From an uncultured Flavobacteriales bacterium (GTDB taxonomy: Bacteria > Bacteroidota > Bacteroidia > Flavobacteriales > BACL11), in NCBI GenBank assembly GCA_905181635.1, contig CAJIYM010000007.1, forward strand, positions 1-42,262: a DNA stretch of 42,262 nucleotides. Reading direction: 5' to 3'. Positions 6,960 through 15,884 of this stretch are shown here, piece by piece. The notes beneath the pieces are model-generated. The model was not told the DNA's origin. It made no database searches and saw nothing but the letters and a program-made list of their open reading frames with translations. Made by a program: the position numbers and the translations under genes. The first letter of the stretch is position 1. Each line of letters opens with the position of its first letter.

Positions 6960-8606
6960 ATGAAGAAAAGATTTAAACTTATAATTTTAGCATTTGCACT
7001 GTTCTTAACGTCACTAGTTTCTGTAGGCTTTACAGATAATTACTTTGAGATTGCAAAAAACCTTGATATCTTCACAACCCTTTACAAAGAGTTAAATACT
7101 TTTTATGTAGACGAAACTGACCCTGGTAAGTTAATGAAAGAAGGGATTGATGAGATGTTAAAATCGTTAGACCCATATACTGCTTATATTCCAGAATCTG
7201 ATATTGAGGACTTTCGTTTTATGACCACGGGACAATATGGGGGGATAGGCGCAATAATTACAAAAAGAGAAGAGTATGTGTATGTGAGTGAGCCATACGA
7301 GGGGTTTCCGGCACAGAAAGCTGGGCTTATGGCTGGTGATAAAATACTTCAGATTAATGGAAAAACAGCGAAAGATAAAACCACTGAAGAAGTAAGTAAA
7401 GTATTAAAAGGACAGCCAAATACTTCTGTAACTTTATTGATTGAGCGTAAAAACCTTGAAAAACCATTTGAAGTTACTTTTGATAGAGAAAAAGTGTCTG
7501 TAAAAAGCGTGCCTTATTCTGATTATATTGAAGATGGAATTGGTTATGTAAAACTAAGAAGCTTTACTAGAAATTGCAGTAAAGATATTAAAAATGCAAT
7601 AGAGGAATTAAAAGCAGAAGGAGAGTTAAAAGGATTAATTCTAGACTTAAGAAGTAACCCTGGGGGCCTGTTGAACGAATCTGTTGATATAGTAAATCTT
7701 TTTGTTGAAAAAGGAGAAGAGATAGTAAGTACAAAAGGAAAAATTAAATCTTGGGAAAAATCATATATAGCAAACAATAAACCTCTAGACACGTATGTTC
7801 CCTTAGTGGTGTTAATTAATTCGTCATCTGCTTCAGCTTCTGAGATTGTTTCAGGTGCAATTCAGGATCTAGATAGAGGGGTAGTAATCGGACAAAGAAG
7901 CTATGGAAAAGGATTGGTTCAGCAAACAAGAAAGTTGTCCTATAATTCTCAGCTAAAACTTACAGTCGCTAAGTATTATATTCCTAGCGGTAGATGTATC
8001 CAAGCACTAGATTATTCTAATAGAAATGAAGATGGAAGTGTTGGGAAAGTCCCTGATTCACTCATGACATCTTTTCAAACTAAAAATGGAAGAGAGGTAT
8101 TTGATGGTGGAGGGATTAACCCTGATATCATTACTGAAATAGGGACTGTAAGCAACATTGTAATTTCTCTTTTCAGAGAACGTTTATTCTTTGATTATGC
8201 TACTGATTTTAGGTTTGAAAATGATGCTATCCCGGAAAATTTTATTTTTTCAGATGATCAATACAAGCATTTTGAACATTATCTTTCAGATAAAGAATAC
8301 GCTTACAAAACAAATACTGAACAAGCTCTCGAAAAAGTAAAGCAGAAAGCAATTGATGAAGGTTATTTTGCGGCCTTAAGTGAAGATTATGATAACTTAT
8401 TAGTACAATTGGAGGCAAATAAAGGAGATGATTTATTTACCAATAAACAAGATGTAAAAGAAATACTGTCAGGTGAGATTTCAAGCCGTTATTTTTATCA
8501 GGAAGGCAGAATAAAATCAGCTTTAAATTTTGACTCGGAACTTAAAAAAGCAATCGAAGTTTTACAAGATGAAGAGATGTATAATGGTATTTTAGGCAAT
8601 GAATAA
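6960..8606 (+). CDS. S41 family C-terminal processing protease
   Basis: A 548-residue exported serine protease of the CtpA/Prc type, which degrades or trims periplasmic proteins at their C-termini. The start chosen is the ATG at 6960, because it leads straight into a signal peptide or membrane anchor (KKRFKLIILAFALFLTSLVSVGF); a longer frame from 6927 would overlap yidD. Domains in order are an N-terminal helical region, a PDZ domain (about residues 92-175, GGIGAII and AGLMAGDKILQING), and the S41 catalytic domain with LILDLRSNPGG (about 227-236), NSSSASASEI (about 287-296, the nucleophile region) and the catalytic Lys in SYGKGLVQ (Lys317). The C-terminal extension past residue 430 is typical of Bacteroidota members. 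The next gene overlaps by eight bases. Confidence 0.93.
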   Translation: MKKRFKLIILAFALFLTSLVSVGFTDNYFEIAKNLDIFTTLYKELNTFYVDETDPGKLMKEGIDEMLKSLDPYTAYIPESDIEDFRFMTTGQYGGIGAIITKREEYVYVSEPYEGFPAQKAGLMAGDKILQINGKTAKDKTTEEVSKVLKGQPNTSVTLLIERKNLEKPFEVTFDREKVSVKSVPYSDYIEDGIGYVKLRSFTRNCSKDIKNAIEELKAEGELKGLILDLRSNPGGLLNESVDIVNLFVEKGEEIVSTKGKIKSWEKSYIANNKPLDTYVPLVVLINSSSASASEIVSGAIQDLDRGVVIGQRSYGKGLVQQTRKLSYNSQLKLTVAKYYIPSGRCIQALDYSNRNEDGSVGKVPDSLMTSFQTKNGREVFDGGGINPDIITEIGTVSNIVISLFRERLFFDYATDFRFENDAIPENFIFSDDQYKHFEHYLSDKEYAYKTNTEQALEKVKQKAIDEGYFAALSEDYDNLLVQLEANKGDDLFTNKQDVKEILSGEISSRYFYQEGRIKSALNFDSELKKAIEVLQDEEMYNGILGNE

Positions 8607-9783
8607 ACTGGTAAATAGAATTCAACAATTCCTTTTTATTCTATTAGGGGTTTTTATTCCTACTTCCATAGCAATAACAAATTTAATTATTGGTTTTTTA
8701 GCTCTTTGTTGGATTCTTGAAAGAAATTTCATAACTAAATTTGATGTTATTAAATCTTCCAAATGGATGCTTGCAATCTTCGCGTTAATAGCGTTTTATG
8801 TGTTAGGAATGTTTTGGGGTGACCAGCATCTAAATGCTGATTGGCAATTCCAACGCTTAGCTTTATTGCTTATTTTCCCTATTTTGATGACTATGAATTT
8901 AAATCAAGAAACAATTAAAGGAGCAGTTTTTGCATTTCTAGCAACAGTCTTCATTTCTGCTATTGCAGCTATAGCAATTAATAGTAATATTATTTCACCT
9001 TTATCTGAATACCTTTCTTTTATTGACCCATCATGGAGAAATTCTGCATTTATCTCCTATAATTATCATAATGTTATTCTTGCGCTCGCAACAACATTGT
9101 CATTATATATATTAATTGAGAAAAAAAGTAAGTATACTTATTTATTACTATTATTTATAGCAGTTTATTCAATTAGTATATTTACAGAAAGAGGAAGAGC
9201 TGGGCAGGTCATCTTTAATTTATCATTCGTTTTTTATATTATCTACTATAACAGGAGAAAATTACTCAGGTTATTCACCCTTTTAGTATTACTATTTTTA
9301 TTTCAGTGTGTAATATATAGCTCTACAAGTGTGTATAAGGATAGATTTGATGCGGTATCTAATATCATTCAGAATAACGGAGTTAGAGGAGTGGGGAAGA
9401 CTGAAGACATTCGTTATTTATTTATTAGAGAATCATTAAATAGAATAATAGAAAAACCAATATTGGGTTACGGAACAGGTAGTTTTGGTACTATTTTTCA
9501 TAAAGAGGTTAATTCAGGGCATATATTTAACATTCACACCACACCACATAATCAATATCTTTATGTTTGGTTTGAATTAGGTATAGTTGGCTTAGTATTA
9601 CTTCTGTTAATATTCTATCATCAGTCAAAAGAAATGTTCAGAAAAAAGGATGGTGTACATAGGTTGTTACTCCCATTGTCTTTTATAGTCCTAATGCTTG
9701 TTGATTCCTACTTCTTTATCTTTATTCTAACCATCTGTTATATGTTTCTATATACTATATACAGTAGGTATCAAGAGCAATAA
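8599..9783 (+). CDS. O-antigen ligase family membrane protein
   Basis: A 394-residue polytopic membrane protein with about ten hydrophobic segments, fitting the Wzy_C/O-antigen ligase superfamily. These proteins transfer or polymerise surface sugars using lipid-linked donors at the periplasmic face. TERGRAGQV (about residues 195-203) is the S/T-R-x-R-x-G motif seen in WaaL-like enzymes. PILGYGTGSFG followed by HTTPHNQYLYVWFELGIVG (about 285-335) is the periplasmic loop with the family's conserved His. No other surface-sugar genes are nearby, so the acceptor cannot be judged. The start overlaps the S41 protease stop by 8 bp, and the 3' end overlaps the convergent alr gene by 13 bp. Confidence 0.82.
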   Translation: MNKLVNRIQQFLFILLGVFIPTSIAITNLIIGFLALCWILERNFITKFDVIKSSKWMLAIFALIAFYVLGMFWGDQHLNADWQFQRLALLLIFPILMTMNLNQETIKGAVFAFLATVFISAIAAIAINSNIISPLSEYLSFIDPSWRNSAFISYNYHNVILALATTLSLYILIEKKSKYTYLLLLFIAVYSISIFTERGRAGQVIFNLSFVFYIIYYNRRKLLRLFTLLVLLFLFQCVIYSSTSVYKDRFDAVSNIIQNNGVRGVGKTEDIRYLFIRESLNRIIEKPILGYGTGSFGTIFHKEVNSGHIFNIHTTPHNQYLYVWFELGIVGLVLLLLIFYHQSKEMFRKKDGVHRLLLPLSFIVLMLVDSYFFIFILTICYMFLYTIYSRYQEQ

Positions 9784-10850
9784 ACCCGCTTAATTCGTCT
9801 ATTTAAACTAGAAAAAATTTCATAAGGAATGGTGCTTAGCTTGATAGCTATTGATGAAATTGTATTCTCTTCTCCAAAAATAACGACTTCATCACCTGTT
9901 TTTGCAGTTGTTCCCTTGAGATTAATCATACAGGAGTCCATACTAATTTTACCAACAATTGGGCAAGCTATATTTTGGACTATAATAACTCCATTTTTAG
10001 TGCTTAATTTCCTATTTAAGCCATCTGCATAGCCAAAAGGAACTACTCCAATTATCATATCTTCTTTTGCAAGAAAGGAAGCATCATAACCAACCTTACT
10101 GCCTTTTTTTATATTTCTTATTTGTGAAATAACACTTTTAAGAGTACTTACTTGCTGTAGGTTTTTATCATTATTTACACCATATAGTCCAATCCCAAGC
10201 CGTACCATTTCATATTCTTTATTGCTGAAACGTAATACTCCATTGGTATTTAAAATATGTCTATCAATAATTTTACTTAAACTATTTGAAAGTGAAATAG
10301 ATACATTATCAAAAACTTTGAATTGTGCATTTGTAAAACTATCTTCAGTAATATTATCACTAGCAGCTAAATGCGAGCAAATACTTTGTATGTTTAGTTT
10401 TGGATATTTTTGTAAATCAGCTACAACGCTTTCTACTTCACTAGCGTCAAAACCATAACGATTCATACCTGTATCAAACTTAATATGTATCCTAATTTCT
10501 GTGTTTAATTTTCCATAAAGATTAAGTAATTCAGAATTGTAGATAACAACATCTAGTTTATTATCGATAATTTCTTGTGTACTTTTTGTTCCGGGATTTG
10601 CAATAATAATTGGGATGTTAATTCCATTTTTTCTTAAACGAGCACCTTCTTCAAAGTCAGCTACCCATAAAGCATGAGCTCCCAGCTTTTCAAGATAACT
10701 TGCAATAACGATATCACCATGTCCATAAGCGTATGCCTTTACAACTGCAATAATTTTTGTATTTGGTTTTAATTTACTTTTTAAATAATTAAAATTATTG
10801 GCTAATTTATTAAGATCTATCTTTAGTATAGTTTCGTGAATTACTGTCAT
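9771..10850 (-). CDS. alr: Alanine racemase
   Basis: A 359-residue PLP enzyme that interconverts L- and D-alanine for peptidoglycan. The PLP lysine is Lys38 in VVKAYAYGHG, and the second catalytic residue is the Tyr in VGYDASF (about residue 255) opening the C-terminal beta domain. FDTGMNRYGF and VRLGIGLYGV are further family blocks, and KISMDSCMINL is the C-terminal substrate-site motif. The length is normal. It follows tdk by only four bases on the same strand, so the two form an operon. Its 3' end overlaps the O-antigen-ligase-like gene tail to tail, leaving no space for a terminator. Confidence 0.95.
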   Translation of the reverse strand: MTVIHETILKIDLNKLANNFNYLKSKLKPNTKIIAVVKAYAYGHGDIVIASYLEKLGAHALWVADFEEGARLRKNGINIPIIIANPGTKSTQEIIDNKLDVVIYNSELLNLYGKLNTEIRIHIKFDTGMNRYGFDASEVESVVADLQKYPKLNIQSICSHLAASDNITEDSFTNAQFKVFDNVSISLSNSLSKIIDRHILNTNGVLRFSNKEYEMVRLGIGLYGVNNDKNLQQVSTLKSVISQIRNIKKGSKVGYDASFLAKEDMIIGVVPFGYADGLNRKLSTKNGVIIVQNIACPIVGKISMDSCMINLKGTTAKTGDEVVIFGEENTISSIAIKLSTIPYEIFSSLNRRIKRVYCS

Positions 10851-10854
10851 TTCA

Positions 10855-11430
10855 TTAACTCATTTTTCTTAAAAAACAATCTCTACATAGTGGTTTGTAC
10901 TCTTCCTTTTCTCCAATTTGAATTAGATTTTTATCAGTATTTTTTCTAAAAGAATGATTGGCAATTGAACAGCAATCAGTGCATATAGCATGTACTTTAG
11001 TAATGTGCTCTGCTATTGCTAGGAGCTTAGGCATAATTCCAAAAGGTTTCCCTAAAAAATCCATATCTAATCCAGCAATAATTACTCTTATTCCAGAATT
11101 GGCCAATTCAGCGCAGACAGAAACTAATTCTGAGTCAAAAAATTGAGCTTCATCAACAGCTACAACCTGCACTTGATCGATTAGTTTCAAAATATCTTTT
11201 GCACTTTTAATAGATATGGCTTCAATAGTATTATCGTCATGAGAAACTACTTTTTGATTATCATACCGTTTATCAACTTGGGGTTTAAAAACAGCAATAG
11301 TAAGTTTAGAAAACTTAGCTCTTTTTACTCTTCTTAACAATTCTTCTGTTTTCCCTGAGAACATAGAACCACAAATTACTTCAATACTTCCATTTTGCAT
11401 TGGGTGATTTATTTGTGATTCTAAAAACAT
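10855..11430 (-). CDS. tdk: Thymidine kinase
   Basis: A 191-residue type II thymidine kinase for pyrimidine salvage (thymidine + ATP to dTMP). The P-loop GSMFSGKT (residues 21-28) opens the core, VVAVDEAQFF is the Walker B/DEAQF motif, and AGLDMDF follows. The C-terminal CTDC and CRDC pairs form the structural zinc site. The ATG at 11430 was preferred over an in-frame ATG ten residues on, because the N-terminal MFLESQINH resembles the usual opening of related bacterial Tdk proteins. It heads the tdk-alr pair and has a minus-strand TACATTTG box 31 nt upstream. Confidence 0.95.
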   Translation of the reverse strand: MFLESQINHPMQNGSIEVICGSMFSGKTEELLRRVKRAKFSKLTIAVFKPQVDKRYDNQKVVSHDDNTIEAISIKSAKDILKLIDQVQVVAVDEAQFFDSELVSVCAELANSGIRVIIAGLDMDFLGKPFGIMPKLLAIAEHITKVHAICTDCCSIANHSFRKNTDKNLIQIGEKEEYKPLCRDCFLRKMS

Positions 11431-11449
11431 TTAGCGTAATTTGTTTTAT

Positions 11450-11457
11450 TAGTTTTG
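11450..11457 (+). promoter_or_regulatory. -7 box of YfiM-like gene
   Basis: TAGTTTTG followed by C fits TAnnTTTGc and lies 33 nt before the ATG at 11491. It sits only four bases from the opposing tdk box at 11462-11469, so polymerase binding at one should exclude the other. Confidence 0.45.
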
Positions 11458-11461
11458 CTAA

Positions 11462-11469
11462 CAAATGTA
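11462..11469 (-). promoter_or_regulatory. -7 box of tdk-alr operon
   Basis: The minus strand reads TACATTTG, 31 nt upstream of the tdk ATG. The two divergent boxes interlock within 20 bp, so their transcripts would start inside each other's promoter. Confidence 0.45.
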
Positions 11470-11490
11470 TAAAAGCTATTCTATTTTATT

Positions 11491-12378
11491 ATGAATTTTA
11501 AAAGATTGTTTTGTCTATCCTTTTTGGTATTGCTTAATTGTTCTATTAATGCAAAACCAGATTCTACAAAAGTTAAAATGGGAAAAGTATTAGTAGTAAG
11601 TAGTAGCTTGGCAGCTGTATTAGGAGGGTCTTACTTATATGTTAAGAATTCATGGTGGTCTGACAAACAAATTCCATTTCATTTTGATGATGGGGCAGAC
11701 CTTACTTATGCTTTGAATGTAGACAAAGTAGGGCATTTTATGGGTGGCTTGGAAGCAGCTGATTTTTTTTCTTCTTCAATGAAGTGGGCAGGAATGAATG
11801 AAAGAAAATCGCTTTGGTATGGTGCGGCATTTGGTACAGGCTTGCAGTTAACTATTGAAATGAAAGATGCTTACGCCCCTTATTGGGGATTTAGTAAATG
11901 GGATTTAGCACTTGGTTCGGCTGGCTCATTCTGGCCTGTTGCTCAATATTATAATGATGATTTAAAAGCAATTAATTTTAAGTTTTCATATTACAAACAA
12001 TCAAATATCTATTGGGATTTAGACAAGCAAAGAGGAAAAGAAACCAATAAATATGCTTGGCAAGATGATTATCCGAACCAAACCTATTGGGTAACTTTTG
12101 ATGTTAATTATTTTATCGAAACTTGCTGTTGGCCTGATTGGCTAAATATTGCTGTAGGATTTGGAATTGATGATACTCAATATTTAAATGCAAGCAATAG
12201 AAAAACAGGAGGTAATAATGAATGGTATATTGCGCTTGATTATGATGTTCCAAAACTGTTAAAGAAATGGAATAGTCCAGCAGGAAAAAAAATTAAACAT
12301 TGGCTTAACTATTTTCACTTCCCAGCACCTACAATAAGAATCAGTCCTAAACTAGAATTATATCCTTTATTCCTATAG
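11491..12378 (+). CDS. DUF2279/YfiM-like exported protein
   Basis: A 295-residue protein with an N-terminal signal segment (MNFKRLFCLSFLVLLNCSINA). A lipobox is not convincing, since LLNC lacks the usual small residues before Cys. It is followed by a hydrophobic stretch (VLVVSSSLAAVLGGSYLYV) and then the DUF2279 core with KVGHFMGGLEAADFFSSSMKWAG, LWYGAAFGTGLQLTIEMKDAY and FSKWDLALGSAG. These resemble E. coli YfiM, a putative lipoprotein of unknown role. The C-terminal third, with IYWDLDKQRG, WVTFDVNYF and FGIDDTQY, is a Bacteroidota-type extension that may form beta strands. It is probably periplasmic or outer-membrane associated. rsmI begins nine bases after the stop. Confidence 0.78.
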   Translation: MNFKRLFCLSFLVLLNCSINAKPDSTKVKMGKVLVVSSSLAAVLGGSYLYVKNSWWSDKQIPFHFDDGADLTYALNVDKVGHFMGGLEAADFFSSSMKWAGMNERKSLWYGAAFGTGLQLTIEMKDAYAPYWGFSKWDLALGSAGSFWPVAQYYNDDLKAINFKFSYYKQSNIYWDLDKQRGKETNKYAWQDDYPNQTYWVTFDVNYFIETCCWPDWLNIAVGFGIDDTQYLNASNRKTGGNNEWYIALDYDVPKLLKKWNSPAGKKIKHWLNYFHFPAPTIRISPKLELYPLFL

Positions 12379-12387
12379 ATTTGTAAG

Positions 12388-13056
12388 ATGTCAAAATTAT
12401 ATTTAATACCGACTCCAATAGGAAATTTGGAGGACATAACCCTTAGGGCTTTACGCTTATTAAAAGAGGTGGATATGGTTTTGGCAGAGGACACCAGAAC
12501 CACAAGGAAATTATTTACTCACTATCAGATAAGTACTCCATTAGCCCCATTCCACATGCATAATGAACACAAGGTGGTTAATAAATGGATAGAACGATTA
12601 AAGTCGGGAGAAACAATTGCACTTGTTTCTGATGCTGGAACACCTGCAATTTCTGATCCTGGTTTTTTATTGGTTCGAGAATGTGTTAAAAACGATATTG
12701 AGGTAGATTGTTTGCCAGGAGCGACAGCTTTTGTACCTGCTTTAGTAAATTCAGGGTTACCTTCAGAAAAATTTATTTTTGAAGGGTTTTTACCTTCTAA
12801 AAAAGGAAGGCAGACAAGATTAAAAATATTGGCTGAAGAAGAAAGAACAATGATTTTTTATGAATCTCCTCATAGGATTGTTAAAACCTTAAGTCAGTTT
12901 ATGGAATATTTTGGAGACGAAAGAATTGTTTCTGTTTCCAGAGAGATATCTAAAATGTTTGAAGAAACTAAAAGGGGAAGTCTGAAAGACGTAAAGGAAT
13001 ATTTTGAAGAGAAAAAACCTAAAGGAGAATTTGTAATTATTGTGGATGGTAAATAA
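12388..13056 (+). CDS. rsmI: 16S rRNA (cytidine-1402-2'-O)-methyltransferase
   Basis: A 222-residue SAM-dependent methyltransferase of the tetrapyrrole methylase fold that 2'-O-methylates C1402 in the ribosomal P site. Diagnostic blocks are YLIPTPIGNLEDITLRAL at the N-terminus, VLAEDTRTTRKL (about residues 32-43), LVSDAGTPAISDPG (about 79-92), and GFLPSKKGRQ with MIFYESPHR near residues 130-157. It lacks the C-terminal extension of the E. coli protein, which is common in this phylum. The stop codon shares a base with the ATG of the next gene (TAATG), so translation is probably coupled. Confidence 0.96.
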   Translation: MSKLYLIPTPIGNLEDITLRALRLLKEVDMVLAEDTRTTRKLFTHYQISTPLAPFHMHNEHKVVNKWIERLKSGETIALVSDAGTPAISDPGFLLVRECVKNDIEVDCLPGATAFVPALVNSGLPSEKFIFEGFLPSKKGRQTRLKILAEEERTMIFYESPHRIVKTLSQFMEYFGDERIVSVSREISKMFEETKRGSLKDVKEYFEEKKPKGEFVIIVDGK

Positions 13057-14111
13057 TGGAATTTCAGAAATTTATACATAAAAAGCCGTACTTGATAGCT
13101 GGACCCTGTAGTGCAGAATCAGAAAATCAACTTTTAACTATTGCTAAAGCAGTTGAAGGTACTGCTGATATATTTAGGGCTGGAGTTTGGAAGCCAAGAA
13201 CCAAACCTAACTCATTTGAAGGAATTGGGAAAGATGCTTTGTCTTGGCTTAAAACCATTCAACAAGAGACAAGCCTAAAGGTAGTTACAGAGGTAGCAAC
13301 AGCCAAACATGTTGAACTGTGTTTAGAGTCAGGGGTTGATATGCTTTGGATTGGAGCAAGAACAACTGTAAATCCTTTTTATGTCCAAGAAATTGCAGAA
13401 GCTTTAAGAGGAGTAGATATTCCTGTTTTTGTTAAAAATCCTATTCATCCAGAACTGGGACTTTGGCTAGGTGCTTTTGAACGCTTACATAAAGTTGGAG
13501 TAAAACAATTAGCGGCAATCCACAGAGGTTTTTATAGTTATGAGAAAGTTGCTTTCAGGAATGACCCTAAATGGGAAATTCCAATCAAATTAAGAGAAGA
13601 AATTAGAGATTTACCAATTATTTGTGATCCTAGTCATATTGCAGGCAAAGCGGCTTTGGTTGGGGATATTGCTCAAACTGCTATGGATATTAACCTAGAT
13701 GGATTGATGATTGAAACACATCATAATCCTTCTGCGGCTTTAAGTGATGCTGAGCAGCAAGTTACTCCAAAAGAATTAAATAGTATTATGAATAATTTAG
13801 TATTGAGAGATACAAAGTTAAGAGATGAAGAATTTAAAGGTAGGTTGCTAAATTTTAGGAATCAGATTGATAATTTTGACTTAAAAATTATTGAATTACT
13901 AGATAACAGAAAACAAGTGGTAGAACACATAGCAAATTTTAAAAATGAAAATAAATTAACTATTTTTCAAATTGATAGATGGTTTGAAATACTAAATACC
14001 AGAAAAGAAAATGCAAGTTTATTGGGGGTAGATGAGCAGATGGTAGAAGAGATATTTGCTTTAATTCATAAATATTCGATTCTAACACAAACTAAAATAA
14101 TGCGTAGGTAA
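13056..14111 (+). CDS. Bifunctional DAHP synthase / chorismate mutase
   Basis: A 351-residue fusion protein. Residues 1 to about 255 are a short, KDO8P-synthase-like DAHP synthase that condenses PEP and erythrose-4-phosphate at the start of the shikimate pathway (LIAGPCSAESENQ, FRAGVWKPRTKPNSFEGIG, IHRGFYSYE, ICDPSHIAGK, GLMIETHHNPSAALSDAEQQ). Residues about 262-350 form an AroQ-class chorismate mutase (LLNFRNQIDNFDLKIIELLDNRKQV). Joining the first shikimate step to a chorismate-consuming activity suggests allosteric control by prephenate or phenylalanine, as known for similar fusions, though the sequence alone does not prove it. It overlaps both neighbours by one base. Confidence 0.94.
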   Translation: MEFQKFIHKKPYLIAGPCSAESENQLLTIAKAVEGTADIFRAGVWKPRTKPNSFEGIGKDALSWLKTIQQETSLKVVTEVATAKHVELCLESGVDMLWIGARTTVNPFYVQEIAEALRGVDIPVFVKNPIHPELGLWLGAFERLHKVGVKQLAAIHRGFYSYEKVAFRNDPKWEIPIKLREEIRDLPIICDPSHIAGKAALVGDIAQTAMDINLDGLMIETHHNPSAALSDAEQQVTPKELNSIMNNLVLRDTKLRDEEFKGRLLNFRNQIDNFDLKIIELLDNRKQVVEHIANFKNENKLTIFQIDRWFEILNTRKENASLLGVDEQMVEEIFALIHKYSILTQTKIMRR

Positions 14112-15793
14112 TGCAGAAAAATTGGAATATATTAGAATCAAACAATACAGTTGTTTCCAAATTATCAAAAGCTTTAAATGTATCTGAAATTGTGGCGCAT
14201 TTGTTGGTGCTCAGAGGTATTACAACTTTTGAAGAGGCTAAGTCATTTTTTCGACCAGAAATATCTCATTTGCACGATCCTTTGCTTATGAAAAATATGC
14301 AGAAAGCGGTGGATAGAATCCAGACTGTAATTGCAAATGGAGAGAAGGTTTTGGTGTATGGTGATTACGATGTAGATGGCACAACATCAGTGGCTATGAT
14401 GTATTCATTTTTAAAGAAAAAGGTAAAGGAAATAGAATATTATATTCCTTGTAGATATCATGAGGGTTATGGGATTTCTTTAAAAGGTATTGATTATGCT
14501 AAAGAAAATAATTTTGCTTTAATAATTGCTTTAGATTGTGGTATTCGTGCTGTTAATCAAGTTGATTATGCAAATGAAAAAGGAGTTGACTTCATTATTT
14601 GCGACCATCATAATCCAGGTGGAAAAATACCCAAAGCGATTGCAATACTTAATCCCAAACAAGCAGATTGTAATTATCCGTATAAGGAGCTTTCGGGATG
14701 TGGAGTAGGCTTTAAATTGATCCAAGCTTTTAGTCAGCAAAATAATATTGATTTCTCTGAAATTATAGAATACTTGGATTTGCTAACCGTAAGTATTGGT
14801 GCTGATATTGTACCTATGACAGGAGAAAATAGAGTATTTTCTTTTTACGGTTTACAACAAATAAACAAAACGCCTAGAGTTGGTTTAAAGGCATTGATGG
14901 ACATAGCAAATAAAACTAGGGGGGTAACAATAACTGATGTAGTATTTGGTGTTGCACCAAGGATAAATGCGGCTGGTAGAATAGAACATGCAAAAAAAGC
15001 AGTTGAGATATTAGTAGAAACTGATTATGCTAAAGCAAGGCTATTTGCGGATAAAATTGAGGAGAATAATACAACTAGAAAAGGCTTAGACAAAAGCATT
15101 ACCAAGGAAGCTTTGGAAATGATTGATGTGAAAAAAAAATCAATCGTTGTTTATAGTGAAAACTGGCATAAAGGTGTGGTTGGAATTGTTGCATCTCGTC
15201 TAATTGAAACCCACTATAAGCCAACTATTGTATTGGCAGAAAAGAATGGAATGCTTACTGGCTCAGCTCGTTCAGTACACGATTTTGATTTATATGGAGC
15301 AGTAGCTAAGTGCGAACACTTTTGCGAAAAGTTTGGAGGACATAAATATGCTGCTGGTTTAAGTATTAAAAAAGAGAATTTGCCTCAGTTTATTGATGCC
15401 TTTGAAAAAGTAGTAAGCGAGTCCATTGCTGAAGATCAACTTACGCCAAAAATTAATATTGATATGGTAATAGATATTAATGATGCGGATGATAAGCTAT
15501 ATCGAATCATAAAGCAGTTTGCTCCATTTGGACCAAAAAATTTATCACCCATTTTTGTTAGTAAAGGAGTAATTGACAGTGGTTATGGAAAGCAAGTTGG
15601 AGGGGATAAAACTCATTTAAGAATTAATGCAAAAAGAAATAAAGGTGCTATTGCTGGAATAGGTTTTGGTATGGGAGAGTATTTTGAAATTATTAAAGAT
15701 AATCAATCTTTTGATGTTTGTTATTCTATTGATGAAAACGAATGGAATGGTAAAAAAAGTTTACAGTTAAGAGTAAGAGATATTAAAAAATAA
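14111..15793 (+). CDS. recJ: Single-stranded-DNA-specific exonuclease RecJ
   Basis: A 560-residue 5'-3' ssDNA exonuclease used in recombination and mismatch repair. The DHH domain carries the metal motifs VYGDYDVDGTTS (about residues 81-92), IALDCG and ICDHHNPG (about 156-163). The DHHA1 domain has GSARSVHDFDLYGA and CEKFGGHKYAAGLSI (about 410-424), and the C-terminal OB-like domain contains FAPFGPKNLSPIF. The length is normal for Bacteroidota RecJ. Its start overlaps the previous stop by one base. A 91-bp gap with no clear hairpin separates it from the convergent OsmC gene. Confidence 0.96.
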   Translation: MQKNWNILESNNTVVSKLSKALNVSEIVAHLLVLRGITTFEEAKSFFRPEISHLHDPLLMKNMQKAVDRIQTVIANGEKVLVYGDYDVDGTTSVAMMYSFLKKKVKEIEYYIPCRYHEGYGISLKGIDYAKENNFALIIALDCGIRAVNQVDYANEKGVDFIICDHHNPGGKIPKAIAILNPKQADCNYPYKELSGCGVGFKLIQAFSQQNNIDFSEIIEYLDLLTVSIGADIVPMTGENRVFSFYGLQQINKTPRVGLKALMDIANKTRGVTITDVVFGVAPRINAAGRIEHAKKAVEILVETDYAKARLFADKIEENNTTRKGLDKSITKEALEMIDVKKKSIVVYSENWHKGVVGIVASRLIETHYKPTIVLAEKNGMLTGSARSVHDFDLYGAVAKCEHFCEKFGGHKYAAGLSIKKENLPQFIDAFEKVVSESIAEDQLTPKINIDMVIDINDADDKLYRIIKQFAPFGPKNLSPIFVSKGVIDSGYGKQVGGDKTHLRINAKRNKGAIAGIGFGMGEYFEIIKDNQSFDVCYSIDENEWNGKKSLQLRVRDIKK

Positions 15794-15884
15794 AAGTGTC
15801 GGAATATTAGCCTTAAAACCACACTTAGTCCACTAGATTACTAAATAATTTTCCTAAAAAGTCCGAAAAAAATAGATTTTATTC

